From assembly GCA_019054805.1 (NCBI GenBank), contig JAHQIY010000001.1, forward strand, positions 1,240,001-1,304,000: a DNA stretch of 64,000 nucleotides, in the 5' to 3' direction. The DNA comes from Brachionus manjavacas. Lineage: Eukaryota > Rotifera > Eurotatoria > Ploima > Brachionidae. The notes under the pieces were generated by a model that was given only the letters and a program-made list of their open reading frames with translations, did not search any database and was not told the DNA's origin. The first letter of the stretch is position 1, and each line of letters begins with the position of its first letter. The position numbers and the translations under genes are program-made. Below, one piece after another: positions 21,756-33,413 of the stretch.

Positions 21756-22130
21756 TAATATTTGAAATGGCCGCCTTTGGCCTTATAACAAGCCAAAACT
21801 CTCTTTGGCATAGATTCAACCAATTTTCGGAAAGTTTAACCACTATTCTTTTGAATTGTCAATAGAGGTTACTTTAGTGTTTACCATTTTGGCATTAATG
21901 TATGACCATAAGTTCTCTATTGAGTTGGGATCCGGTGAACGGGCACACCCAAAACACAACCGCATTGTTCTGTTTTTTGAACCAGTCGCTTACTGAATGA
22001 GCTGTATGTGTAGAAGCGCCATCTTGTTGAAAAACCCAAGGGTCATTTGGCTCAAATAAAAGTTCAACAGATGGTAAGAAAGATTGTTTTCCAAGGTGTT
22101 GATGTAGACAAATTGATTAATTTTCACAGG
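21756..22130 (-). pseudogene. Tc1/mariner transposase fragment
   Basis: The minus strand shows, across frames, KINQFVYINTLENN, then NDPWVFQQDGASTHTAHSV with the second catalytic Asp (QQDGA), and finally ARSPDPNSIENLWSY, the diagnostic SPDLNPIENLW motif with the third acidic residue region. Single-base shifts break the frame, so it is dead. A shorter relative sits at 5703-5880. Confidence 0.85.
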
Positions 22131-22447
22131 AAGATTGTAAAAATTTAAAAGTCGATTTTATTTTTATGCCGAATGTGATACATCAAATTGTACAGAATAA
22201 AATCGAAAAATTAATATTTTTATATTTTTTTCGATTTTTAGAAGAAATTTGCTAGTATTAGAGTGAAAAATATCTCTTTATTTGAGTTATTTTTTCTGTA
22301 AAAATGTGTCTTGTTTTGAAGAAAATTCACCAGTCACATAAAACTTGAATTTTCTAGTTTATAATGGAAGAAAAAAAATATTTTTTTAGATTAAACTTGT
22401 TAGATTGAAAAATTTTCAAATAGAAAAGACCTTAAAAGAAATACGGT

Positions 22448-22499
22448 GTTTTTCTCTTACTAATTCAATTATTATTAATTGAATTAGTAAGAGAAAAAC
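22448..22499. repeat. Perfect 24-bp inverted repeat (hairpin)
   Basis: Arms 22448-22471 and 22476-22499 are exact reverse complements (start gtttttctcttactaattca) with a 4-base loop, ttat. It lies between the mariner fragment and a LINE tail. It may be the core of a foldback element or a convergent-transcript hairpin; nothing decides. Confidence 0.8.
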
Positions 22500-22555
22500 T
22501 TTATTTTTTTATTTTTATTTTTAATATTAATAATTAATTTTATTTTTATTTTTAA

Positions 22556-22614
22556 TTTTTTTTTTTTTTTTACATCGCCTACAAGGCTTTCATTGAATAA
22601 ATAAATAAATAAAT
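22556..22614 (+). mobile_element. LINE family A 3' end
   Basis: Shares tacatcgcctacaaggc and an aataaataaataa tail with the 3' end of the LINE at 5881-6785, here without coding sequence: a very short 5'-truncated insertion. Confidence 0.6.
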
Positions 22615-22837
22615 TATCTATTTACCCAATCTTTAATTAAAAACAAATAAATTCATGCCAATTTTTTGACTAAATAAACATTTTTATCAAATTTACTGTA
22701 TTATTTGGCAAACCCGTACGATTATTTTTTTAATTAATTTTTTTAATTCTAAAATATTATGACTCAAATAAACTTTTAATAAAAATCTCTTTTATTAAAT
22801 TAGAAAAAATAAATAGAAAAAACAAATAATTAACTTT

Positions 22838-23884
22838 CTATGCCAAATGGCTAAGATATCTTCCTTGGTCAATGTACATAAAATACCACTTTCCACCATA
22901 GCCTCTATTCCAATTATTCAAATCAAAATACCTATCTCCAGACTTAGTTCCAGTTATTTTGTAAACCCGGACAGCTTGTCTTGATCGGTACCAGTCAAGT
23001 TTTCGTCTAGGCTCACACGTCTCAGGCGTATCTTGCTGGCTATTCTGCTGCAAAAAATAAGCATCACGGTTGCCAAAAACTCGCGCCAATCCACTCGACT
23101 CAATACAAACTACAGTTTGCTCATCAACACCAATTCCGCGCACAATCGAAAAGTTGTAGTCCAAAGAATCTTTTAGAACTCTGGCCATAAAAGCAATGTG
23201 TCTTCCTTGGCGGCCTCTTTCGTTGTAATGGGTGTCCGTAATTGTATTTCTTAAAATTGAATGTCTTAGCAAATTGCGGCTTATTGTAAGCCTTGAATCA
23301 TATGGGTCAGCTAAAGCCTCACTGGTTATGATAGAATCAACCTCTGCTGTGAACCCGTACTCGCCCTGAATGGCACAACCTGCACTTGTTCCTCCCACTA
23401 CCACTTTTTTTACTTCAATAGCATAGTCAAGTGCATCCTGAAAACGCGTGTTATCAATGTATTTGTAATAGTACCACTGGTCACCTCCAGTAAAAAAAAT
23501 AGCCTCGGCTTCTCTTATTTTCCTGGCCACCTCTAAGCTGTCAGCGACTGTTCGCGAGTTTAAAAATATAGTTTCCACCGAGTCGACCTGAACTCCTAGG
23601 TCACTGTAAAAGTATTCATTGTAGGCATCATTGCTCGGGTAGTCATCAAAGTTTTCTTCTTTTCCCTCACGAATAACTATAACATCGCCTCCTCTAGCTC
23701 TGGTCAAAAACCAGCGGTAAGCTTCGTCCTGATCGGTCGAACCACCTGCTAAAAGGACACCACCATCAAGCACCGACTCATCTGCTAGTTTAAAGTCTCC
23801 CGGATTGCCGACTATCCAGCTGTGGTAATCGGCACATAAATAACTTGAAAATAAATAGAAAAATACCAAGCTTTCTTTGAACAT
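22838..23884 (-). CDS. Secreted cyanophycinase-like peptidase (family S51), 348 aa
   Basis: Uninterrupted frame with an N-terminal signal peptide (MFKESLVFFYLFSSYLCADY). The fold signature of the S51 (cyanophycinase/dipeptidase E) class-I glutamine amidotransferase-like family is clear: GGVLLAGGSTDQDEAYRWFL at about 41-60, AIFFTGGDQWYYY near 128-140, the nucleophile elbow GGTSAGC with Ser167, and DTHYNERGRQGRHIAFMARV near 217-236, which in cyanophycinases supplies substrate and active-site residues. Bacterial cyanophycinases hydrolyse the Asp-Arg storage polymer; animal members are of unknown substrate. Secretion plus family membership suggest an extracellular or digestive peptidase. The family is mostly bacterial, so horizontal acquisition is plausible, but codon composition is like the neighbouring genes. 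No intron is seen. Confidence 0.88.
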   Translation of the reverse strand: MFKESLVFFYLFSSYLCADYHSWIVGNPGDFKLADESVLDGGVLLAGGSTDQDEAYRWFLTRARGGDVIVIREGKEENFDDYPSNDAYNEYFYSDLGVQVDSVETIFLNSRTVADSLEVARKIREAEAIFFTGGDQWYYYKYIDNTRFQDALDYAIEVKKVVVGGTSAGCAIQGEYGFTAEVDSIITSEALADPYDSRLTISRNLLRHSILRNTITDTHYNERGRQGRHIAFMARVLKDSLDYNFSIVRGIGVDEQTVVCIESSGLARVFGNRDAYFLQQNSQQDTPETCEPRRKLDWYRSRQAVRVYKITGTKSGDRYFDLNNWNRGYGGKWYFMYIDQGRYLSHLA

Positions 23885-25530
23885 TATTTAAACTCATATA
23901 AATTTAACTTAACCCATATTTATGTCGAATAGTCTGAACATTTTACAGGTGCTTTTAAGCCAAGGTGTGTTCTATTTTAAGAAAAAAATTTAAAATAAAT
24001 GTATTGGTATATGTTTAATTTTTTTATTTGATAAAATTTTGTTAAAATTTAATAAAGAGCTATTTTTTTAACTAATCTTTATTCTTAATTAATTGGTTAA
24101 ATAAAAATTTTAAACTTGTAAAGTCTTGGTAAGTTTGCTAATAATTTTTTAATATAATAAATATTTTAAAGCTTTTGAAGCAAAGCAGCAGTTTAAAAAA
24201 AAATTATTTTTTTCACATATTAAATTTTGTTAAATTTTAATCTTAAAATGACAATTTTGAAATTTTTTTATATTATGTACTCTGGTATTTAATAAGAAAA
24301 TATTTTATAACTAAGTGGTATAACATCAGGTCATACAGAAAGAATACAGATAAGTATGGATGAATAAAAAATGCTTATAATAAAAAATAATTTTTGCTCA
24401 CAATAAAAGAAAATTTGATGAATTTTTAAAATTCATCAAATTTTTTTTTTATATTTTTAAAAATTTTATTTTTTATATTTTTATTTTGAATCGTAAATGA
24501 AAATGTATTTTTTTCTAAGTGAAATCGGTGCTAATAATAAAAAAAGAGAACTTGTATATAAAAAAAAGCATTTATTTGAAAAAAAACAACACCATTTTAT
24601 TAAAAATTAGACATAACCTTAAATTTCCGAAAAAAAATTTACTTAATAATATTAAATAGTATCCTACAGGAAAATGCAACATGAGTAAAACTTAATGTGT
24701 GGACAAAAATCATTCAGATTTAATCATTCACCTAATATTCAAATTAACCTTCACCATAAATTTTCCACTAAATCAACACCATTACCATTAGTAAACATAC
24801 CATTAGATAAATTATTTTCTTGATTACATTCTTACCATTTATACATTTTTTAAATCACCGGGAGTTCGGACTAAATTTTGTTAGCTAGACACAATTTTGT
24901 TAGCTAAAAACTAAATCAGGAACCAAATGAATTATTAAAAACTTTTCATTAATTAAATGGTGAATCTAAATATCTATCCAAAAAGAAATTCTCTTATTCT
25001 CTGTTTTTGGTAAAAATTTTAATATATTTATATTTTTAGCTCAAGGTTTGAGTTTAATAAAGTTTCTAAAACTAGTCTATTCTTTCCAATGCCAAAGTCC
25101 AGTCCTAAGTTAACCGCTAACAATATACTAAAGGACAACAAAATTATTATTTTTGACAATCGTCCATGACAATGGACAATTTTTAATAAAGTTTATTAAG
25201 CATTGTGTTCATTATAGAGCAGATAAAACAAAATAAAAAAAATTATTTTATTTTTATTCTATTTTGATCTTAAAAAAAAATTAGCAACAAATAAATTTTT
25301 GTCATTTCCTCTACTCAAAGAAATTAAAAAAAAATCATTAACAGTCAAAATTCCTCATTTAACAAATTTTTTTCATTTTTCCTTTTTAGTAAAATTAATG
25401 CAGTATTACATTATTTTCGCTGAATAAAAAAATTATCAACATTTATACTTAGAAAAAATTATTAAAAATATTCCATTTTTTCTCGATTTATTTTTTATTT
25501 TAAAACTTTAAGAAAAATATGTTTTTGATT
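23885..25530. other. Intergenic region with a 16-bp hairpin
   Basis: AT-rich with no gene. A palindrome aaatttgatgaatttt / aaaattcatcaaattt occupies 24411-24426 and 24428-24443 with a one-base centre. The 3'UTR of the SNX29 homologue presumably starts at the right edge. Confidence 0.35.
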
Positions 25531-28500
25531 TCATAAACCGGTATATAACAAATCATTTCGATTAGGACTAGCAAGATTATTAGCCCGAAGCGGTGAGCCA
25601 TTTGTCAGACTACTGCTAAGCAGACTGGAACCAGTGCGCGGCAAATGCCCCAGACTATTCACTGTTTCATTTACTTGTTCTTGGTTTTGTTCAAAAAAAT
25701 TTTGATCACTTAAAAAAATTTAAACTAAAAAAAAACATAAACATTTATTTACCTAAAAAAGGGCACTGCTCGTATCAGACTCTCTCTGCACGGCTTCATG
25801 TTAAAATCCTTGTCTGCCTGGGACATAAAATCCAGCAATTTTCTCAAATAAACTTGAAGTTGCTTCCGCCTGTTCTCGACAAATTTATTGTCTTTATTTC
25901 CAATGGTCTTTTTTTTGGGAAACGAAATAGCGGCAATGGCCGGGTATTTTTCCTTAAGACTAGAATGAAGCGAGTAAAAATGAGAAAACCTTCTGAATAT
26001 ATTCCACTCTTCTTCTTTGACTCTTAGATACACCTGGTAGACATGATGCGAACCGGACTTGTCACTTCGCAAAAATACAGACGGAATCCAAACACTTGCC
26101 AATGCCAAGTTTACATTGGAACCAACACTGTTTTGCTCAAAATCAATTGATTCGTCCATGTCAATCTCTTGGGGCAGTGGACCGCGCAACTCGGTCAATT
26201 CACCGATCAAATTTTTCACCTGTGCATTGCGGAAATTGAGCATTTTTTGCAGGCGATCATTGAATTCCATCAGTTCACCATGCATTTCAGCCACTTGGAT
26301 AAGCTTTTTCTCATACTGCTCGGCTTCGTGCGAGTAGTCCTTGATCAAACTGTCATTTCGTTCTGGTATCGGATTGAGCTCAGGTTTGTTCATCATCTGC
26401 ACAGCACTCACATATTTTTTGAGTTGTTCTTTTAAGAGCCTGTTTTCGTTTTGCAGCGAGTCTATTTTGGTCTCGTAAGCACTCTTTATTGTTTGGTTAG
26501 TTTTTTCCAAATTTTTCACCTCGTCGCTTAGCAGAGCGTTGCGCGACATTTCGTCATTAAGCTTTGAGTTGAGGGCTTTGTTCATTGTTTCATAGGTGTC
26601 CTTGCGTTGAATCATGCTTAGAGTCAGTTGTCTTAGCTCGACCAGGCTCAAATTTTCGGTCTGGCTTAATGATAGCTGTGATTGACTCTCGGATATGGCA
26701 ACTTTTTTGCTCAATGATTCCGAGCTGCCAATTTTGAAGTTGTCATAAGACGAGCCCATTGATCCACTTTGGTTCGATGTGACTAGAAAAATCATTTAAT
26801 GTCTAATTAGGAAAATTCTATGAAAATTTTTAAATAATTTTTTTGTTTGGAGTTCAGAAAATCCGCGGAAATTTTTAATAAAATTTAAACTTTTTTTTTT
26901 TTTAGACTGTGAACTCTAATTTTTTTGTTCAAGAAAAAGATCAATTTTTTTATTAATTTTTTACAAAAACATAAAATATTTATGTTAAATATTACTAATC
27001 TTGTGAGTAAATTTGCCAGCGTTTTTCTAAAATCAAAATTTGAAATAAATTTAAAAATTTTTTTATTTAATTTTTCAGTTAAAAATTAAATTTTTTACTT
27101 AAAAAATGGAAAAAATGCATCAAAAGCTGGATAATTCTTCAATTACTTTAATAAACTTCCTTCATTTTTCAAAAATTAATTTTTTTCTTATTTTAATTAT
27201 AATTATATTGATTATTAAAAGTAATAGAATTAGAAAATAGTCATGTAGCGATCATTTCCTTTTAAAAGTAATGCTCGCTTAAATAAGTATTTTTTACTTG
27301 AAATTTTTAGAATCAAGTCTGACCACCTCATAAAAATTCCTAATAGACATTGCATGGAAGTTTTGAATTAAGTGAATATTATTTGTTTATTTTTCTATTT
27401 ATTTTACCATTTAGTATATTTTTTTATATATATATTTCATTTGTTATTATCCTTTGATAAAAAATTGTCTCAACTTGTTTTTTAATTAAAACATAATTGA
27501 ACAGTCTTTATTGATATTTTTTGATAATCGAAAAAAGTCAGCAAAGTCAACAAAAATTGACTCACAACATTTTTTTTTTTGAAAAAATAATTTTGGAGAT
27601 AAACTCCAGGGCGGACTCACAACATTAATTTCTATAAAAAACTTGAGGGATGTTTAGACGCATGGAAAAATATTAAAAATTAAAAAAAAATATTTTATAA
27701 AGTAGAAAATGGATTTGAACAGAATTTTAAAAGATAGACTGGTTTATCTGCTTAAAAGATAAAGAATTAAAAATAGTTTAAAGTATTTTATTATATTTAG
27801 TACAAAAGTATATTTATAAAGTAAGCAAAAATTTAATAAATGCAGAATTTTTGATCATAGACTTCGATTTATCAAATATTTCAATTTTTTTTAATTCTTC
27901 AAAATTCAAATACCATGTTTCTCTATGAACTAGTCTCTATAATGTAAAAGCTTAAAAACAATTAATCGGCCGACATTTTGTGGTCAAACTTTGGCAAGTA
28001 TTTAGAAAAAAACAAATTCACCATTGAATGATAAAATTTTTGAAATTTATATTTACAGAGTTTCTACGATACGAAATTCTGAGAGAAAATTACGCAATTT
28101 TACGGTAGTTTACGTTGATTATTTTTTTTTAAATTACGTACTTAACCCAAAATGTCCAGAAATACATCATTTTTTAAGTTTTTTAAAAAAATTTTCCAAA
28201 AAAAAAATATTTTTTCTTTTCAAAGCAGCAAAAAATAATTAACCAAATTTTAAGTAAAAATTATATAAAGAAAAGTAAAAACTTGAAGGGTAATTTGAAG
28301 GGTTAATCAGACTTAAAAAGTTGATGCAACTATGCAAATTTTTAATCCGCAGAATTAATTTTGAAGTAAAGTAATGTAATTTTACCCCAGAAGCAATTAT
28401 CGTAGCACCACTGTATAGAAATATTAATTTTGTTTCTAATCTTTTTTTTTCAATTCTTAAATGACTCTAATAGTGAATCTATTAAAAAAAATTTTAAATT

Positions 28501-31500
28501 AAATGCGAAGAATGAGATTGGTATTATAAATAGTAAATTAGAAAATCTCTTAGTAAGAGGATTTTTCATATCTAAATCTGGATTGAACCAAGACATTATT
28601 TGTAAATCAACTGAAACTGATTTATATAATAAATTCTTTCTTAAACTAAATATACCAATAATCAAGAAAAAGATTTCAAAAAAATTATATTTTTATAATT
28701 TGAAAAAATTTTCTAAATTATAATTTGATATTTATGTTAACATTCGTCTTAAATTTATAATAATAGTATTAAATTATAAAATTTAAAAGGTTAGTAACGA
28801 AATATTCAAACAGAATTCAAATAAATGTCTATTTGAGTATTAAAGTTTTTAAATAGGGGACAAAATATAAAAATAAATAGAAAATTGTTTAATTATCAGG
28901 TATCAACAGTTCACTTATTTTTCTTCTTTCAAAATTAAATCTTTTCAGATTCCTTCTAAAAATTATTTTTTAAATTCTGATAAAGTCCAAAAAGGACACA
29001 ATGGAAAATGGTTTTGAAATCTGATTGTCTATCCATTTGAAAAATATAAAAATTAAATTAAATTATTTGTTCCTCAGAAATAAACTTAAGATCTTGTTTT
29101 GTAATTTATTCTAGAGATATTCTTCTATTAAATTCAATATTTTAAGCCAACAAAAAAATCAAAATAAGATAAAAAATTGCTTTTTGAGGCTAAAGTATGA
29201 TAGTCCATACTTACAACAAAACTTTTTTTTAAAAAGTGCTTTCTTTGATTGATTATTAATGATATTATTAGTACTAATTACTTTCTTTAATTGTTTTAAA
29301 TTATTATTTAATAATTTATTAAATTTATTCTCGGTTATCTTGAGTAAAAATAAATAATGAAAAAGTGGCAACTTGAAGATCATAATCAAATGATCAAAAT
29401 TTAGGGTCTATTCCCTTATGTGACCAATTGATCACGTAATATGTGACCAAAAATTTTTTAGGTGATAGGTGACAAACACTGGTCACGAAATACGTGATCA
29501 AAATTTACGTGAACAAAAAATGAGAAAAAAATATGAAATTCAAAATAAATTTATTTTGTGTTAAAAAAATTTTTTATGTGATCAATAGAGAAAATAGGTG
29601 AACAATTATGTTTTTATGTGACCAAAATCGAAAATACGTGCCCAAAAAAAATAAAAAAATTTAAGCCTTTAAAATTAAAAAAACTAATCTAATGTTTTCT
29701 GCTCATATGAATATTTATTCCTCTTTTTTCAAAATATTTACCACAAAACTCACATTTAGCTGGATCACGTTTATTACTTAAAGTTTCTTTAATAGTTTCA
29801 ATTGATTCAAGATTCTCAGGAACTTCTTAAGCTTGTTTTTCATAAACTAAAGATTTATACTTGACAGAAGACAACAAAACATTTTGAAGTTTTGAATTTA
29901 TTTGCTCCAATTTGTCTTCGTTTGTTGTGTAATATCTTGATTTTAGCCTAGCCTCTGTTTGATCATCCATATCCTCAAAGCCATCATATTAATTTAGGCA
30001 TTATATATAATAATTTTTTTATGTGATCAAACTAAGAATTATGTGGTCAAGGTTAGCATTAGGTGATCAATGATTTTATTAAGTCAATTTTTTTGTTCAC
30101 CTAAATTTTGATCACGTATTTCGTGACCAGAGTTGGTCACCTATCACCTAAAAAATTTTTGGTCACATAAAGGAATAGACCCAAAATTTAATTGATTAAA
30201 ATCTTAATAAAAATGTTAAAATTGGATTTTTTTATTTTTTATTTAAATCAAAAACTAAAAATTTTAATTTGAAATTTACACTTGATCATGAACTTCAATT
30301 TGCCTGAAAAAGTTTATATTTCTATGCTTCAAATTACATTGTTTTACATCAAATTCTTGATTTAAACAGTCAGAAAAAAATTTTCATTTAAAAGAAATTG
30401 TTTCAAAAGTCTTCTGTCAATTTTTTTTATTTTAAAAAAGCTTGAGCTTTGTTGAATAATTTAAACCAAATGTTAAAATAATTAAAACATTTAACTTGAT
30501 TTTTAAAAAAGTCTAATTTAAAATTCAAAATGTTCTAAGAGCTAGACAATATTTTCAAAAGATAAAAATATTATCTCAGCTGAAATTTTTTTGAATTTTT
30601 TGCTAAATTTTCAATTTTTCCAAAAAATTAAAAAATTAAAAAATTAAAATTTTTTTTTTCCAAATACCTGAAATATTATCTATAAACGATGCGTTCAGTG
30701 GAATTAAATTAACATTGGTGTTTAAATTAGAGCCGTGTTCGGACGGCGAACTGTTCACTTCATCACTCATTTTTTCCTCGTCATCATTGTCCTCATTTTC
30801 GTTTTCCTCTATTTTCTTCACATATTTAATGGGATTTTGCAAGACCTTAAATTCCCGAATGGGAGATGTTTCTTTTTTTGTCTTGTTCAATTCGAATTTA
30901 AAGGCCTCGTCGTTTGACTCGGCCGAGTCGTTTTCATCGTCCAGTGTCACATTATTTTTTTTAACTTTTTTTAAATTTATATTCCTATTTACATTATTTA
31001 TATTGGGTATAGACTTTTTCTTGCTCAACTCAGGCTGTTCGACAGTGCTGGACTCGGGACTAGATGGTGATGTAGTTCTGGATGGAATATTCAGGTTGGG
31101 ATTGTCAATGTTAATAGCGAACAGAATTGACTGCAGGCCTGATAGAAGCGTTGGTAAGCTAGATGTATAATTCGGGTCCAGAAGCAAGCTCGATTCTTCG
31201 TAGAACTCTTTTAGCAGGCTTTGGTTGCCCAGCATGGTTATTGTGTACTTTTCCAGACACCTTTCGTTAAGGCAATTTCTGAGCCATGCTCGTTGACGAC
31301 CCACATCATTTGTTATATTAGATAAAACTTCAAATCTCTCTATTTCTATTTTGTTGATAATTTTTTTTACTACTGGCCAAAAACCTCAAAAAATAAAAAT
31401 GAAAAAAAAATTTTTTATTTGAAAAAATTTAATACTTGGTTCACTTGAATGTGCTGATATTGATTCTATATTATTCCGAAGTTGCTGCGGTATCTTTAGT

Positions 31501-31857
31501 TTAGAATCGTCTAATAATTGAGACAGTAAATTGCTGGTGCTTTTTACCAAATTGGTGCTTCTTGATTGAAAAGAATAATTTATAATCTGTGTTGTTGATT
31601 TTCTATTTACTTGATTGAGTCCAGGCTGGATTTTTGGTTTTTTGTAAGTCCGTGAAGAAAAATAAGCTCTAGTTTGGTGCATAAGAACAAAACGCGCCCG
31701 TCAATGTCCGTGGCTAGCTCCCGTTTGCCACCAAATCTCAACTGGCATTCTTTTATCGCATCAGACAAGTTGTTTACCAAGGCCTTTTTTTCAGAGTCAC
31801 TCACTGAAACAAAAAAATTAAAATCCTTCTGTTTCTAAATCATAAAAATAACTTACT
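25531..31857 (-). CDS. SNX29: SNX29-like RUN and PX domain sorting nexin, 747 aa, six coding exon pieces
   Basis: Coding pieces (minus strand, transcript order): 31857 (the A of the start codon), 31803-31611, 31560-31436, 31384-30668, 26782-25753, 25708-25531. All introns are GT-AG, of 53, 50, 51, 3885 and 44 nt, and the pieces sum to 2244 nt, exactly 748 codons with stop. Exons 1-3 encode a RUN domain (ECQLRFGGKRELATD; FWPVVKKIINKIEIERF; NDVGRQRAWLRNCLNERCLE; LFAINIDN), then a charged linker. The exon after the long intron encodes a coiled coil (about residues 396-546, including KKLIQVAEMHGELMEFNDRL) and a PX domain at about 571-687 (SVWIPSVFLRS; EEEWNIFRRFSHFYSLHSSL; KKKTIGNKDNKFVENRRKQL). 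Order and motifs match vertebrate SNX29. PX domains bind phosphoinositides and RUN domains bind small GTPase or motor partners, so an endosomal trafficking role is inferred. The first noncoding exon start is unknown. Confidence 0.88.
28056..28413. mobile_element. Small TA-flanked MITE
   Basis: Ends cagagtttctacgatacg and the inverse of cagtggtgctacgataatt, flanked by TA (28054-28055, 28414-28415). The terminal CTACGAT resembles the MITE at 2201-2728, and short cgcaattttacggtag-type words recur inside. Only the ends are conserved between the two copies. Confidence 0.5.
29404..30182. mobile_element. hAT-like DNA transposon remnant, 779 bp, 8-bp TSD
   Basis: Inverted termini about 110 bp long: GGGTCTATTCC then cttatgtgacca, aaaaattttttaggtgatag, and ggtcacgaaatacgtgatca on the left, with the same blocks in reverse on the right. 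The left arm has an extra block of about 24 bp (attgatcacgtaatatgtga). A perfect 8-bp target duplication AAAATTTA flanks it (29396-29403 and 30183-30190), as expected for hAT-type insertion. The interior holds a zinc-finger coding remnant. Confidence 0.85.
29689..29990 (-). pseudogene. C2H2 zinc-finger ORF remnant inside the hAT-like element
   Basis: The minus strand reads TEARLKSRYYTTNEDKLEQI, then VPENLESIETIKETLSNK, and ends with CEFCGKYFEKRGINIHMSRK-H-stop, a single C2H2 finger. An in-frame TAA lies in the middle. It is probably the relic of a gene carried by the autonomous parent. Confidence 0.55.
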
Positions 31858-33413
31858 CTGACAGACTTTGTTAAAAAGATAATAAAAAAAAATTAAATTA
31901 AAAAATTAAATGAATCTTTATCTATTTGAGAAAAAAAGTTCGGTCACATGATACCTATTCAAATGAGATGAATATTTTTTCAAGGATAGTTCATTAAAAA
32001 AATTTTTTTCGTTTTTAAAGTAATGTGCATAATTTGCAATATAAATATTTCATCTAGTCCGCTTTATGTAAATTATTATGATAAATTATTCGATTTATTT
32101 TAATTTTAAATTTAAAAAAAACTAGTATACTGTTAAAAATTAAATCAGTTTTTTCTTAAATAAACATTTGAATAAAATAAAAAAGTTTTTAAACATTTTA
32201 TTCAGTAAAAAAAAGAGAATTACTTAAAATTTTTTTAAAATAATATTTTCGATTTGTAAAAATTTTATATTCAATCATTATTTTATGATTATTATCATTA
32301 CAAAGGCTTGGTGCTGTTATCCATTTAATTTTAATTTAAAAAAGAAAAGACAAAATAAGTATTCTAACTAAATTTATTTCCGAAGATATTTAATAAATGT
32401 CAATTTTAATTTGGCTAACATTAATAATCAACGAAAAACTATTGATTTATTTTATTGAATTTTAGTTAAATATCAAAAAATTTTAAATATCATTAACAAG
32501 TCTATTTAGTTGAAAAAAAAATATAAAAATTATAAAAATTAATTTATTTCTTTAAATGTATTAGTGCTATTTGTGTTAAAATTTTAGTCATTTATATCAT
32601 TGTATTTAAAAAAGTCAATTTAATAAAATATTAAAAGCGTTTTATTACAAGAAAAAATAAAGAATAAATAAGTGCAACTAGAGTGCTTATGGTATACGCT
32701 AACTTTGACAAGTTCAATTTAAAAGACTTTAATGTGGCTAGTTAATAATGACAAGTTAAAGAATAATAGGGATTAATTTGACTAGATTTAATTAACAAGT
32801 AAAAAATTCAATCAAATACAAAATTAATTCTGACATTCAAATTCTCAAAGTTGTGTATCAAATCATACATTTATTTTTTACCTTAAATTTAAATGGTATT
32901 TTTTTTAATAAAAATTATTTTTTTGTTGACATTTCAAAGAAACTTTTAATCTTCTCATTCACTTAAATTTTTTTTTTAATTTCTTAGATTTTTTTTCATG
33001 GAAAAAATAAACCTTAATATTAAAAAAATATTTTCAAACTCTGTATTTTGATTTTTAAAAGATAATTAATAAATGAATAATAATTAAAAAATTAAAGAAA
33101 AATTTTTATGAATGAAAAGATTAAAAGTATTATTGAAATTTCAACAAAAAAATAATTTTTTTAAAAAAATTACCATTTAAATTTAAGGCAAAAAATGTAT
33201 TCATTAAGTTAAAATCTTTCCATTTTTTTTTATTAAAGCTCTATATTTGTCTTTAAAAATGAATTTTTTGCTTAATTTAACCTTAGAACATTTACAATTT
33301 TATGAATGTAAAATCCAATTTTAAGAAGTGTGTACATTGCTTTTGAAATCTGGCTGCCGTGTGTTCTTAAAATTTAGTGATCAAATATTCTTCTCAAATA
33401 AATTATAAAAAAA
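31858..33413. other. AT-rich region upstream of the SNX29 homologue
   Basis: The noncoding first exon and promoter of the minus-strand SNX29 gene must begin somewhere here; the exon's 3' end at 31857 is supported by a GTAAGT donor. Nothing else is recognisable. Confidence 0.35.

Larger units (their letters stand above)
26783..30667 (-). other. Long intron of the SNX29 homologue
   Basis: 3,885 nt with donor TCAG|GTATTTG and acceptor TTTTTCTAG|TC. All other introns recognised in this gene are 44-53 nt. It contains a TA-type MITE (28056-28413) and an hAT-like element (29404-30182), so part of its length comes from transposon insertion. No other gene was recognised in it. Confidence 0.75.

Noticed and set aside
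28430..28723. 97-aa plus-strand frame in the SNX29 intron
   Set aside because: Low-complexity N/K/F/I composition from AT-rich DNA; no motif.
30715..31170. Plus-strand frame within the SNX29 third exon
   Set aside because: Ser/Phe-rich complement of the acidic and serine-rich linker; the minus strand frame joins RUN and PX domains.
31561..31610. 24-nt intron ending at CAACACAG in SNX29
   Set aside because: Too short and puts the downstream part out of frame; the 50-nt intron with acceptor TTCAATCAAG keeps frame and typical size.
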